A stretch of DNA of 5,853 nucleotides from Bacteroidota bacterium (GTDB lineage: Bacteria; Bacteroidota; Bacteroidia; JAADEI01): NCBI GenBank assembly GCA_024280615.1, contig JAJRPU010000167.1, positions 1 through 5,853 on the forward strand, given 5' to 3'. Made by a program: the position numbers and the translations under genes. This document shows, piece by piece, positions 1 to 5,853 of this stretch. The first letter of the stretch is position 1; each line of letters starts with the position of its first letter. A model generated the notes under the pieces. That model saw only the letters and a list, made by a program, of their open reading frames with translations, was not told the DNA's origin and searched no databases.

Positions 1-648
1 AGCCTTCCACAATGGTTGAAAACCGCATTGGCAAACGCTGATTCCGGAGACCTTATAGGACCAATTCAATCTGAGGAGGGCTGGCATATAGTCCTTGTTG
101 AAAACAAAACAGATTTTTCTTTCACTATTAAGCATATTTTCGTTAAACCCCCTACTACTTCTGAAAATACACTCAGAGCACAACAACTATTAGATAGTGT
201 CAGAACAGAAATAATGCAAGGAAACATAACCTTTCAGGAGGCAGCTCGCCTCTTCTCTGACGATGAGGAGACCAAGCACACAGGTGGAATGATGCTCAAC
301 CCATCCAATGCACGACCATACATTCCCGCTTCCCTGCTACCCGCACAAATATCTGCTATCTTAACGACCCTTGAAAAGGGAGAGATTTCAAAGCCGCAAC
401 CTATAAGGATGGAAGATGGCACACAGGCATTTATCATCGTCTGGTTCAGGGACGAAATCCCCCCACATAGACTATCTCTTAAATATGACTACGAGCAGAT
501 TCAACAGATGGCACTGGCTGCCAGAAAACAGGAAATAATAGAACAGTGGACTAAACGACGGGCACGACGCACTTACATAAATGTTGATGACTATTTTCGT
601 AATTGTGAATTCTGGTTAGAATGGTTTGCCGATGAGAGAGCAAAATGA
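1..648 (+). CDS. SurA-like periplasmic peptidyl-prolyl cis-trans isomerase, 3' part (5' end outside window)
   Basis: The frame is open from base 1 to the stop TGA at 646-648, giving 215 residues, so the gene enters from the left. A TTG at 16 could be read as a start, but the residues before it (SLPQW) continue an isomerase fold, so this is a truncation by the window edge. Residues 1 to about 35 match the end of a parvulin (rotamase) domain: a GPIQSEEGWHIV segment corresponds to the family's usual G-P-(V/I)-x-(S/T)-x-x-G-(Y/W)-H-(I/L). A second parvulin domain spans about residues 42-152, opening with IKHIFV and containing a central TGG and a final FIIVWF strand. A basic helical tail follows (about 153-197). 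Two parvulin domains are the SurA/PpiC arrangement: a periplasmic foldase that helps outer-membrane proteins mature. The last 17 bases overlap the moxR start, suggesting translational coupling. The family call is firm; which paralogue is uncertain. Confidence 0.88.
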   Translation, partial: SLPQWLKTALANADSGDLIGPIQSEEGWHIVLVENKTDFSFTIKHIFVKPPTTSENTLRAQQLLDSVRTEIMQGNITFQEAARLFSDDEETKHTGGMMLNPSNARPYIPASLLPAQISAILTTLEKGEISKPQPIRMEDGTQAFIIVWFRDEIPPHRLSLKYDYEQIQQMALAARKQEIIEQWTKRRARRTYINVDDYFRNCEFWLEWFADERAK

Positions 649-1597
649 TATTAAGGCTGTTGAGAAGGCACAGGAGGATATAAAGAAGCTCAGGCTGGAA
701 ATCCAGAAGGTAATCGTCGGTCAAGATGAGGTAATTGACCAATTGCTAATGACCCTTTTATGCGACAGTCATGCATTGTTGGAGGGTGTCCCCGGATTGG
801 CTAAAACCCTTTTGGTTAGGACAATAGCCCGGGCAATTGATTTGAAATTCAAGCGGATTCAGTTCACGCCTGACCTGATGCCTTCAGACATAGTGGGTGC
901 CGAAGTCCTCACAGAACGGAATGAATTCGTTATTCGTAAAGGTCCCATATTCGCAAACATTATACTTGCCGACGAGATAAACAGAGCCCCGCCGAAAACT
1001 CAATCCGCTCTCTTGGAAGCAATGCAGGAAAGACAAGTTACTATCGGAGGGCAAACCTTTAAGTTAGAGCGTCCCTTCTTCGTCCTTGCAACACAGAACC
1101 CTATTGAACAGGAGGGAACATATCCACTGCCGGAAGCCCAACTGGACAGGTTTATGATGTATATTCTCATTGACTATTTGCCATATGAACAGGAAGTTGA
1201 GATGGTTAAACGAACAATTCTTTCCGAACCGCAACAGGTCTCCCAGGTGATTAGAGAAACTGATATAATCAATGCCCAGAGGGCTGTGCGGGCTATCCCC
1301 GTTACAGACCACATTGTTGAATATGCCGTTCGCCTGACCCATCGGACCAGACCGCAATCCAGTGATGCCCCTGAAATGGTAAGGGAATATGTTGAGTTTG
1401 GTGCTGGACCACGGGCATCCCAGTTCCTTGTCCTTGCCGGGATGGCTCACGCCTTCCTGAATGGGAAACTATCCCCTGACGAAGAAGACATAAAGGCTGT
1501 TGCCAAGCCAGTGCTCAGACACAGAATAGTTAGGAACTATAGGGCAGAGGCAGACGGAATTTCGGCAGATGAGATTATTGCTGACCTTGTTAAGTAG
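632..1597 (+). CDS. MoxR family AAA+ ATPase
   Basis: Complete protein of 321 residues, the usual MoxR length. I chose the ATG at 632; a TTG two codons earlier (626) is less likely. Visible motifs, numbered from this ATG: the entry segment VIVGQ near 27-31, Walker A GVPGLAKT at 52-59, Walker B ILADE with D114 and E115, a sensor-1 region ATQNPIEQEGTYPLPEAQ with N156, an arginine in LDRF (R173), and the GAGPRASQ sensor-2 region with R261. All expected catalytic residues are intact. MoxR ATPases are cytosolic chaperone-like motors that usually work with VWA-domain or DUF58 proteins in maturation or stress functions. The start lies 17 bp inside the SurA-like gene and the end overlaps the next gene by 29 bp, so the three form a tight unit. 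No DUF58 or VWA gene follows here, which is unlike many MoxR loci. The family is certain; the physiological target is unknown. Confidence 0.96.
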   Translation: MREQNDIKAVEKAQEDIKKLRLEIQKVIVGQDEVIDQLLMTLLCDSHALLEGVPGLAKTLLVRTIARAIDLKFKRIQFTPDLMPSDIVGAEVLTERNEFVIRKGPIFANIILADEINRAPPKTQSALLEAMQERQVTIGGQTFKLERPFFVLATQNPIEQEGTYPLPEAQLDRFMMYILIDYLPYEQEVEMVKRTILSEPQQVSQVIRETDIINAQRAVRAIPVTDHIVEYAVRLTHRTRPQSSDAPEMVREYVEFGAGPRASQFLVLAGMAHAFLNGKLSPDEEDIKAVAKPVLRHRIVRNYRAEADGISADEIIADLVK

Positions 1598-2447
1598 TGT
1601 TCTTAGCATTATTCCTACTATCGGGCAACCATATATCGTCAACATTCAGGCAAATTCCGGATTATCCAGTGCCGGATTCAGTGATACTTTATTTTGTGGA
1701 CCTGTTGATGATACTTTCCTGATGGTGCAACTGCCTTTTGACCTGCCTTTGCCCGGGAATAGAAGTGTTTCAGAAATAACGATAGTTGATGGAATAATGC
1801 TTATGGACAGCATGTGGCGCTGGCATATTAGCCCTGCTGGATTCTTCAACGTCGGAATGGACATTGTCTATCCTGATTCCACTGCATGCCTGTTGAAAAC
1901 AGAGGCTCCAGACTCATTTTGCCTTATGTGGACTAATGTAACAGAGTATAGTCCTGATTCCCTGCCTCGCTGGAAACTGTCTTTCACTTCCTGCCTTTAT
2001 AGTAACGGTTCGTGGAAAACACAGTTTGACACTATTCAGAACATTGATTCAATCCCTGCGAAGTTGTTTGTGCTAATTGGTAGTGGGTTCTTTTCTCACA
2101 ACTATATGATTCCCCTTGAAGGAACCTATGTTTCACAAGACACTTCAGGTTTCATCGCCTCCACAACTCCTTTACTGTTTCCGCCCTTTCCCTTCTACAC
2201 AACGTTTGTCTTTTCGCCATCGCCAACGTGGACAACAAACCAGTTGCCAGATAACGGAACAATTAAATGCTTCCAAATAATTGGTAATACGCTACATAAC
2301 ACATGCCCCTATAACATTACCATTTTTGATGCTTCTGGTCGCCAAGTCCTTGAAATAAGGGAATATGAGAATGTTTCGTTGGATGCCGGACTATGGATAA
2401 TAAAGGATTCTAAGGGTCAGACGGAAAAAATAATCATTTTGCGTTGA
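1569..2447 (+). CDS. Secreted protein with T9SS type A C-terminal sorting domain, function unknown
   Basis: A protein of 292 residues. The N terminus is a short basic start followed by a hydrophobic core (MRLLLTLLSSVLSIIP) with likely signal-peptidase cleavage near residues 18-20, supporting the ATG at 1569 although it lies inside moxR. The C-terminal ~60 residues (about 231-292) have the shape of a type IX sorting signal: a strand with ITIFDASGRQVLE, a LDAGLWIIKD segment, and a basic end at EKIIILR. In Bacteroidota this tail sends proteins through the outer membrane and is removed or anchored at the surface. The body is beta-rich; LPFDLPLPGN, a DSFCLMWTNV strand and a following LSFTSCLYSNG strand resemble the N-terminal sandwich of many T9SS surface proteins, but I see no enzyme motif. 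Six cysteines (43, 107, 118, 142, 234, 246) could form disulfides. It is probably cotranscribed with moxR. Localisation is well supported; activity is unknown. Confidence 0.85.
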   Translation: MRLLLTLLSSVLSIIPTIGQPYIVNIQANSGLSSAGFSDTLFCGPVDDTFLMVQLPFDLPLPGNRSVSEITIVDGIMLMDSMWRWHISPAGFFNVGMDIVYPDSTACLLKTEAPDSFCLMWTNVTEYSPDSLPRWKLSFTSCLYSNGSWKTQFDTIQNIDSIPAKLFVLIGSGFFSHNYMIPLEGTYVSQDTSGFIASTTPLLFPPFPFYTTFVFSPSPTWTTNQLPDNGTIKCFQIIGNTLHNTCPYNITIFDASGRQVLEIREYENVSLDAGLWIIKDSKGQTEKIIILR

Positions 2448-2543
2448 ACGAATTTAAAAAGCGTAACCAAAGGGGCTGACACAATCGGGCACTGAGGACA
2501 TAAAACCACTGGGTCGCACAAAGTTCTTTTTTACCGAAGAGTT

Positions 2544-2569
2544 CAGGATTTTTTAGCCTGGGGATTTTT
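2544..2569 (+). terminator. Weak candidate terminator in the convergent gap
   Basis: The gap between the secreted-protein gene and the TonB receptor gene (2448-2587) holds no credible ORF. CAGG (2544-2547) can pair with CCTG (2557-2560), extendable by two T-G pairs, and a short T run follows at 2565-2569. The stem is short and the loop A/T-rich, so this is only a tentative rightward terminator. Further T runs at 2527-2532 and 2549-2554 have no convincing GC hairpin before them. I found no good leftward terminator for the receptor gene. Confidence 0.22.
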
Positions 2570-2587
2570 CTGCTGGAAAGTTTGTGT

Positions 2588-4957
2588 TTATAGGAAAATG
2601 CGATAATAAAATATTGGCATAAAACCCAATTGGTAACTATATCTTAGAGGAGGGTTTCCACCTGTATATACGATGGTAAAAACATTTTTCCAACCAAAGA
2701 CGTTGACTAAATCAAGCCCTATTTCGTGTCCCACTTTGCTTTTGTCTATGCGAACTCTGAGTTTAATGTCAAAACGTTTGTATGGAGGCAATTGGAGCGT
2801 ATATGCTAGTGAATTAATGTACACTACTTCGCCTTTGGCAAGGGATTGGGCTGTGTCTATGGGACTATATCTTTTGTTTCCAAGGACCGTGAATCTGAGC
2901 CCTATCATGGGAGTGTATGTCGTCTTGCCTTTATTGAAGGTTTTTTCCCATGCTACCACTTGTTTGAAGGCAAACCGTCCGTTATAAACCGTGTTATACC
3001 AGTTTCCGTCACTGCCCCGATACTTGGAATCATATAGCGATAAGGCAGTTAGTGTGTAGATGCCTTTATGGAAGAAGTATTCCAGAGCGAGGTCAATCCC
3101 TATGTTTCGGGCAACCCCTTTGTTAACGAGTTTGTCAGGCCAAAACCGGTTAAGGTCATATCCTTCGTTGACAATGGAATAGGATGAAGGCTTTTCTTCC
3201 ACGGGAACGTCAAAAAGGTATTGGTAGTAGGCTTCTATAAGGAATTTCCAAGGTCCTTTGTTTCCTTTAAGTCCGGTGATGAAGTGTGCACTTTTCATAA
3301 AGTCAACGTTTGTGTTCAGGTAGTAATAGCCTGAATCGGTAAGCGTCCTAGCAGTGTAGATATAAAAGGGAATTGTTTGGGCATAAATTCCCGTGCTTAT
3401 GTGTCCCGATAGGTTTTGAGACAGTTCGCGTTGTATAGACACTCTTGGTTCAAAGGAAATTTTTCTGTTTAGAGAGAAAAACATTGAATGGAATCCGCCA
3501 ACAACCTTTGTCTTGTTGTGTTTCCAGTGTAGTTCAACGTAATGCTTAGTAAGCCAAAACTTTCCTGAATATATCTGTCTGACTTCAAAGCCATTGAGAT
3601 AATCACGATATATTGAATCGTATAGATTGGCTAAGTATAGCGATGCATCGCCACCAATAAGTAAGCTGAAGGTGTTTGAAAGCCTTTTGTTCCAACGGAT
3701 GTAAGCAGCAAAGCGATCATAATTAAACCTATATAGCAAATAACTTTTTAAGGAGTCTACTATTACTGTATCTGTGAGCACAGTGCGATATATTCTTAAT
3801 TGATGGTTTTGTTGCATTTCGTTACTTGCCACTAAATCCGCTTCTATTTTGCCACTTTTTCCTGCGGGAAGGGTTAGTTTAATTCCTGTTACACCCGCTC
3901 TGGTCCGATAGTATTCATCAAGGTCAACCGCTCCATATAAATCAATGTCATTCGGGTCTGTCTTGTTACTTTTAATTATGTCAATTTTACTTGTGCCGCC
4001 AAGCCCCCAAATGCTAAGCGAAGTCCTTGACTTGATTGGAAAATGCAATTTGAAAGCAAGGTCTTGGTACTGAGGGACTGCATCAGTACCAATGTCTATG
4101 CCGAGCAAGTGAAAAATAGCCACTGTTGAGTAGCGATAGCTCATTAGATAAGAAGCCCCCTTTTCTCTATTAATCGGACCTTCTGCCAGTGTCCTAATGC
4201 CCAGAAATCCAAATTCTCCTTGAAACTGATGTCTTTCTGAATTGCCTCGTCTCATAGCCAGGTCAAACACTGCTGCCACCGAATTGCCAAAGCGAGGCGG
4301 GAAGCCCCCAGCATAAAAGACCGAATTAGCAAGAACTTGAGGAGCAATCATGCTAAGGGGACCTCCCCGAGCACCCGGAACTCCAAAGTGATTAGGGTTA
4401 GGAATGTCAACGTTTTCAAGACGCCACAACACACCCAGTGGAGAGTTGCCCCTAACTATCAGGTCATTGGAAGCATCGTTGTTGATTACAACCCCTGCAT
4501 AAGTGGATGCCATCCGTGCTGGGTCCCCCCGACTGCCAGCAAACCGTTCTGTCTCCTCAAGGTCAAAAACCATACTACTACCCGCCACTGGAATCTTCTC
4601 CATCTTTACTGTTATAGTTACCGTGTTCAATGACTGACTACGTGGTTCTAACGAAATATCTAACTGCACAACTTGTCTGCCACTTACAACTACCCGTTCG
4701 GAGACAAAAGGGTCATAGCCCACTGAAAACGCCTCAAGCCTGTAAATACCAGGAGAAATATTATCAATTCTATACTTTCCCTTCTCGTCAGAGAAAATTG
4801 CCTTAACAATGACTGAATCTTTCAACAGTTTGACAGTTACCCCAGCAAGAGGCTCCCCACTAATTGCATCTTTCACAACGCCTGTGATAACCGCATGCTG
4901 CGAAAAAGCAGTACCACAAAATACAATTGCCAATGCAAAAAACACATACCTCCGCAT
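2588..4957 (-). CDS. TonB-dependent outer-membrane receptor with N-terminal carboxypeptidase-regulatory-like domain
   Basis: With the ATG at 4957 the protein has 789 residues. That start gives a textbook signal peptide (MRRYVFFALAIVFCGTAFS, cleavage before Q20). An in-frame ATG at 5020 would add 21 residues and a second hydrophobic stretch in front, so 4957 is preferred; it also has the A/T-rich leader typical of Bacteroidota. Residues about 23-105 form a carboxypeptidase-D regulatory-like beta sandwich (ITGVVKD, SGEPLAGVTV, SDEKGKYRI, PGIYRLEAFSVGY). A plug domain follows at about 115-235, with DLIVRGNSP, WRLENVDIPNPNHFG and FPPRFGNSVAAVFDL. The rest, with alternating aromatic strands up to a YYRIFL end, is the 22-strand barrel. 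Such receptors import siderophores, cobalamin, glycans or other ligands using TonB energy. No SusD partner, TonB gene or metal-uptake gene adjoins, so the ligand cannot be inferred. It converges on the secreted-protein gene and diverges from the coiled-coil gene. Confidence 0.93.
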   Translation of the reverse strand: MRRYVFFALAIVFCGTAFSQHAVITGVVKDAISGEPLAGVTVKLLKDSVIVKAIFSDEKGKYRIDNISPGIYRLEAFSVGYDPFVSERVVVSGRQVVQLDISLEPRSQSLNTVTITVKMEKIPVAGSSMVFDLEETERFAGSRGDPARMASTYAGVVINNDASNDLIVRGNSPLGVLWRLENVDIPNPNHFGVPGARGGPLSMIAPQVLANSVFYAGGFPPRFGNSVAAVFDLAMRRGNSERHQFQGEFGFLGIRTLAEGPINREKGASYLMSYRYSTVAIFHLLGIDIGTDAVPQYQDLAFKLHFPIKSRTSLSIWGLGGTSKIDIIKSNKTDPNDIDLYGAVDLDEYYRTRAGVTGIKLTLPAGKSGKIEADLVASNEMQQNHQLRIYRTVLTDTVIVDSLKSYLLYRFNYDRFAAYIRWNKRLSNTFSLLIGGDASLYLANLYDSIYRDYLNGFEVRQIYSGKFWLTKHYVELHWKHNKTKVVGGFHSMFFSLNRKISFEPRVSIQRELSQNLSGHISTGIYAQTIPFYIYTARTLTDSGYYYLNTNVDFMKSAHFITGLKGNKGPWKFLIEAYYQYLFDVPVEEKPSSYSIVNEGYDLNRFWPDKLVNKGVARNIGIDLALEYFFHKGIYTLTALSLYDSKYRGSDGNWYNTVYNGRFAFKQVVAWEKTFNKGKTTYTPMIGLRFTVLGNKRYSPIDTAQSLAKGEVVYINSLAYTLQLPPYKRFDIKLRVRIDKSKVGHEIGLDLVNVFGWKNVFTIVYTGGNPPLRYSYQLGFMPIFYYRIFL

Positions 4958-5051
4958 AATTGTCAAATTTAAAAAAGTTAATAAAAGCACAGATAAAAAA
5001 TGTTTGTGTGTAAAACGCATAGACAGGCTTGAATCTCCATTTCAACTTAAA

Positions 5052-5089
5052 TTTTATCTTTTGTAGTAGATAAAAAAGTGTCTTATCTA
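5052..5089. promoter_or_regulatory. Interlocking TTATC/GATAA inverted repeats in divergent intergenic region
   Basis: Three related half-sites alternate in orientation: TTTTATC at 5052-5058, a shared middle site around TAGATAAAA at 5067-5075, and TTATCTA at 5083-5089. The left and middle sites form a perfect 7-bp inverted repeat with a 10-base spacer; the middle and right sites form another perfect 7-bp inverted repeat with a 9-base spacer. A further AGATAAAAAA at 4991-5000 repeats 5068-5077 exactly. This lies between the divergent receptor gene and coiled-coil gene, so it could be an operator or alternative leader hairpins. The surroundings are A/T-rich, so chance is possible. A TAAATTTG (minus strand, 4971-4964) matches the Bacteroidota -7 consensus but sits only 6 bases before the preferred receptor start and has no clear -33 element, so I do not call a promoter. 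Confidence 0.35.
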
Positions 5090-5145
5090 ACGTTATGCTG
5101 AAAAATTAGTAATTTACAACTGATAATGCAATAAAGTGTTTGTTT

Positions 5146-5400
5146 ATGGAAAAGGGGAGCATTGCTATAAGGGTTAGGAAACTGTTATTAGAGCATGGTT
5201 TTGATAGGGAGCAAGCCGATGCACTGGCATTAGCCTTTGATGAGATTTATCATTCTCAAATGGCGGAGGTTGCCACAAAAGACGATATAAAGGCATTAAG
5301 GGAAGGTATGAAAATGTTTATGCAATTGATGGATAAGCGCTTTGAGGAGCTGCTTCATTATGTGGACAAGCGATTTGAGGCAGTGGATAAGCGATTTTAA
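5146..5400 (+). CDS. Coiled-coil protein of DUF1640/CCDC90-like type, N-terminal part, cut by in-frame TAA
   Basis: The ATG at 5146 gives 84 residues (MEKGSIAIRVRKLL...); a TTG at 5140 would add two. The leader before the ATG is A/T-rich without a Shine-Dalgarno sequence. Residues about 5-34 form an amphipathic helix (LLLEHGFDREQADALALAF), then ATKDDIKALRE leads into a coiled coil with repeated DKRFE units. This layout (helix, ATKxDIxxLR, DKRFE repeats, C-terminal membrane segment) resembles small bacterial proteins related to DUF1640/CCDC90; their function is poorly known. Translation stops at TAA 5398-5400, but the same frame continues without another stop to TGA at 5533-5535, supplying one more DKRFE-type unit and a membrane helix. 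The stop falls where the neighbouring units have Glu (GAG), so a GAA-to-TAA change is the simplest explanation. The gene may thus be a fresh pseudogene, a sequencing error, or split. Confidence 0.7.
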   Translation: MEKGSIAIRVRKLLLEHGFDREQADALALAFDEIYHSQMAEVATKDDIKALREGMKMFMQLMDKRFEELLHYVDKRFEAVDKRF

Positions 5401-5424
5401 AATATGAACAAAAGATTTGAGGAA
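5362..5424 (+). repeat. Three in-frame 21-bp repeats encoding the DKRFE heptads
   Basis: Three consecutive 21-base units (5362-5382, 5383-5403, 5404-5424) encode VDKRFEA, VDKRF-stop-N and MNKRFEE. Each unit is seven codons, one coiled-coil heptad. Units one and two are close at the DNA level (GTGGAYAAGCGATTT shared), which suggests duplication; the third is more diverged. An earlier related unit (MDKRFEE) begins 33 bases upstream at 5329, so heptad number probably varies between relatives. The premature TAA sits in the sixth codon of the middle unit. Confidence 0.75.
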
Positions 5425-5535
5425 CTCAATAAACTCATAACATTTATGCCATGGCTAATAGTTCTACTGTTCACTGCATATACAGGGATAGTTACGTTTG
5501 TCATTACGTATGTTTTGCCGCACATTTTATCATGA
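5404..5535 (+). CDS. C-terminal continuation of the coiled-coil protein: last coil repeat plus membrane helix
   Basis: This is the same frame as the upstream gene, resuming one codon after its TAA. An ATG at 5404 could restart translation three bases past the stop and yield 43 residues. It begins MNKRFEELNKL, a further coil unit matching the upstream DKRFE repeats, then one hydrophobic segment of about 24 residues (roughly 15-38, MPWLIVLLFTAY... to ITYVL) and a short PHILS tail. In intact relatives this part would be the membrane anchor of a single-pass protein with its coiled coil on one side. Alone it is either a remnant of the broken gene or a small membrane peptide made by reinitiation. 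Read through, the complete product would be 129 residues. Confidence 0.55.
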   Translation: MNKRFEELNKLITFMPWLIVLLFTAYTGIVTFVITYVLPHILS

Positions 5536-5629
5536 TTATAGTTTTTTTCCGTGAAGTGAAGGTTTAGAGCGATACTTAGTGTTTGTAGTCGCGTGTATTT
5601 GTGAGTGATGAGCCATATGTAAGTTGACC

Positions 5630-5853
5630 GAAGCAAACAGAAAGCCCCTTGAGGCAATGTGGAATGGTGATAGAGGCAAATTGAAAGCCTCCTAAGGCAA
5701 TATAGCATGGTGATAGAGGCAAACTGAAAGCCTCCTAAGGCAATATAGCATGGTGATAGAGGCAAATTGAAAGCCCCTTGAGGCAATGTGGTATGGTGGT
5801 AGAGGCAAACAGAAAGCCCCTTGAGGCAATATGGAATGGTGATGGAGGCAAAT
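5630..5853. repeat. 43-bp direct tandem repeat array, five full units plus the start of a sixth, running off the window
   Basis: Units begin at 5630, 5673, 5716, 5759, 5802 and 5845, exactly 43 bases apart with no spacers or indels. Of 43 positions, 11 vary. Units at 5673 and 5716 differ at one base and form one class (GCCTCCTAAGGC core); the other three form a second class (GCCCCTTGAGGC core). Each unit is built of two related halves: GAGGCAA at unit position 1 and again at 22. Units two and three can form a GAGGC/GCCTC hairpin. Because 43 is not a multiple of three and every base is conserved alike, this is not a protein-repeat region. The array begins 95 bases after the coiled-coil gene, and 5536-5629 shows nothing recognisable. 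The total copy number is unknown. Confidence 0.95.

Noticed and set aside
1064..1450. Minus-strand 128-residue ORF
   Set aside because: It lies wholly within moxR, whose plus-strand reading has all its AAA+ motifs; an antisense shadow.
2448..2587. Small RNA or small gene in the convergent gap
   Set aside because: No coding frame, strong stem or promoter that I can defend; only a weak terminator-like hairpin.
4958..5020. Upstream ATG at 5020 as the receptor start
   Set aside because: It would place 21 extra residues, including another hydrophobic stretch, before a complete signal peptide; the ATG at 4957 fits better, though the upstream start cannot be excluded.
5375..5387. Array derived from the coiled-coil gene (shared TTGAGGCA...GTGG)
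   Set aside because: The match is short and needs a gap; too weak to claim common origin.
5397..5786. Minus-strand 129-residue ORF through the tandem array
   Set aside because: It is open only because the repeat has few minus-strand stops. The 43-base period shifts the frame each unit, the product shows no protein-like repeat, and it overlaps the coiled-coil gene's tail on the opposite strand.
5630..5853. CRISPR array
   Set aside because: The whole 43-base unit is conserved, so there are no unique spacers, and no cas gene is seen in the window.

Overview
The window looks like a chromosomal segment of a Bacteroidota (FCB-group) bacterium. Three things point there: a secreted protein ending in a type IX secretion (T9SS) type A sorting domain, a TonB-dependent receptor with an N-terminal carboxypeptidase-regulatory-like domain and the plug style common in that phylum, and gene starts that lack a Shine-Dalgarno sequence and sit in A/T-rich leaders. 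The order SurA-type isomerase then MoxR ATPase is also familiar from that phylum. The species cannot be named from the sequence.

Layout. Positions 1-2447 hold three overlapping rightward genes. The first is the 3' part of a SurA-like periplasmic peptidyl-prolyl isomerase (its 5' end lies outside the window). The second is a complete moxR-type AAA+ ATPase. The third is a secreted T9SS cargo protein of unknown function whose start codon lies inside the moxR tail. They are probably cotranscribed. A 140-base convergent gap (2448-2587) separates them from a leftward gene for a TonB-dependent outer-membrane receptor (2588-4957). A divergent A/T-rich gap (4958-5145) carries interlocking TTATC/GATAA inverted repeats. 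Next comes a small rightward gene for a helical, coiled-coil protein with a C-terminal membrane segment (5146-5535), split by an in-frame TAA at 5398-5400. The right end (5630-5853 and beyond) is a 43-bp tandem repeat array with no credible gene.

How the genes fit together. Most of the identifiable products belong to the cell envelope: SurA-like chaperones help fold outer-membrane barrels such as TonB receptors, the T9SS cargo would cross the outer membrane, and the receptor takes up an unidentified ligand. MoxR ATPases act as chaperone-like factors, usually with a VWA-domain partner, but none is present here. These links are inferred from family knowledge; the sequence does not show direct interaction. 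The part that best rewards a second look is the right end, with the interrupted coiled-coil gene and the tandem array. I found no clear evidence of a new multi-gene system.
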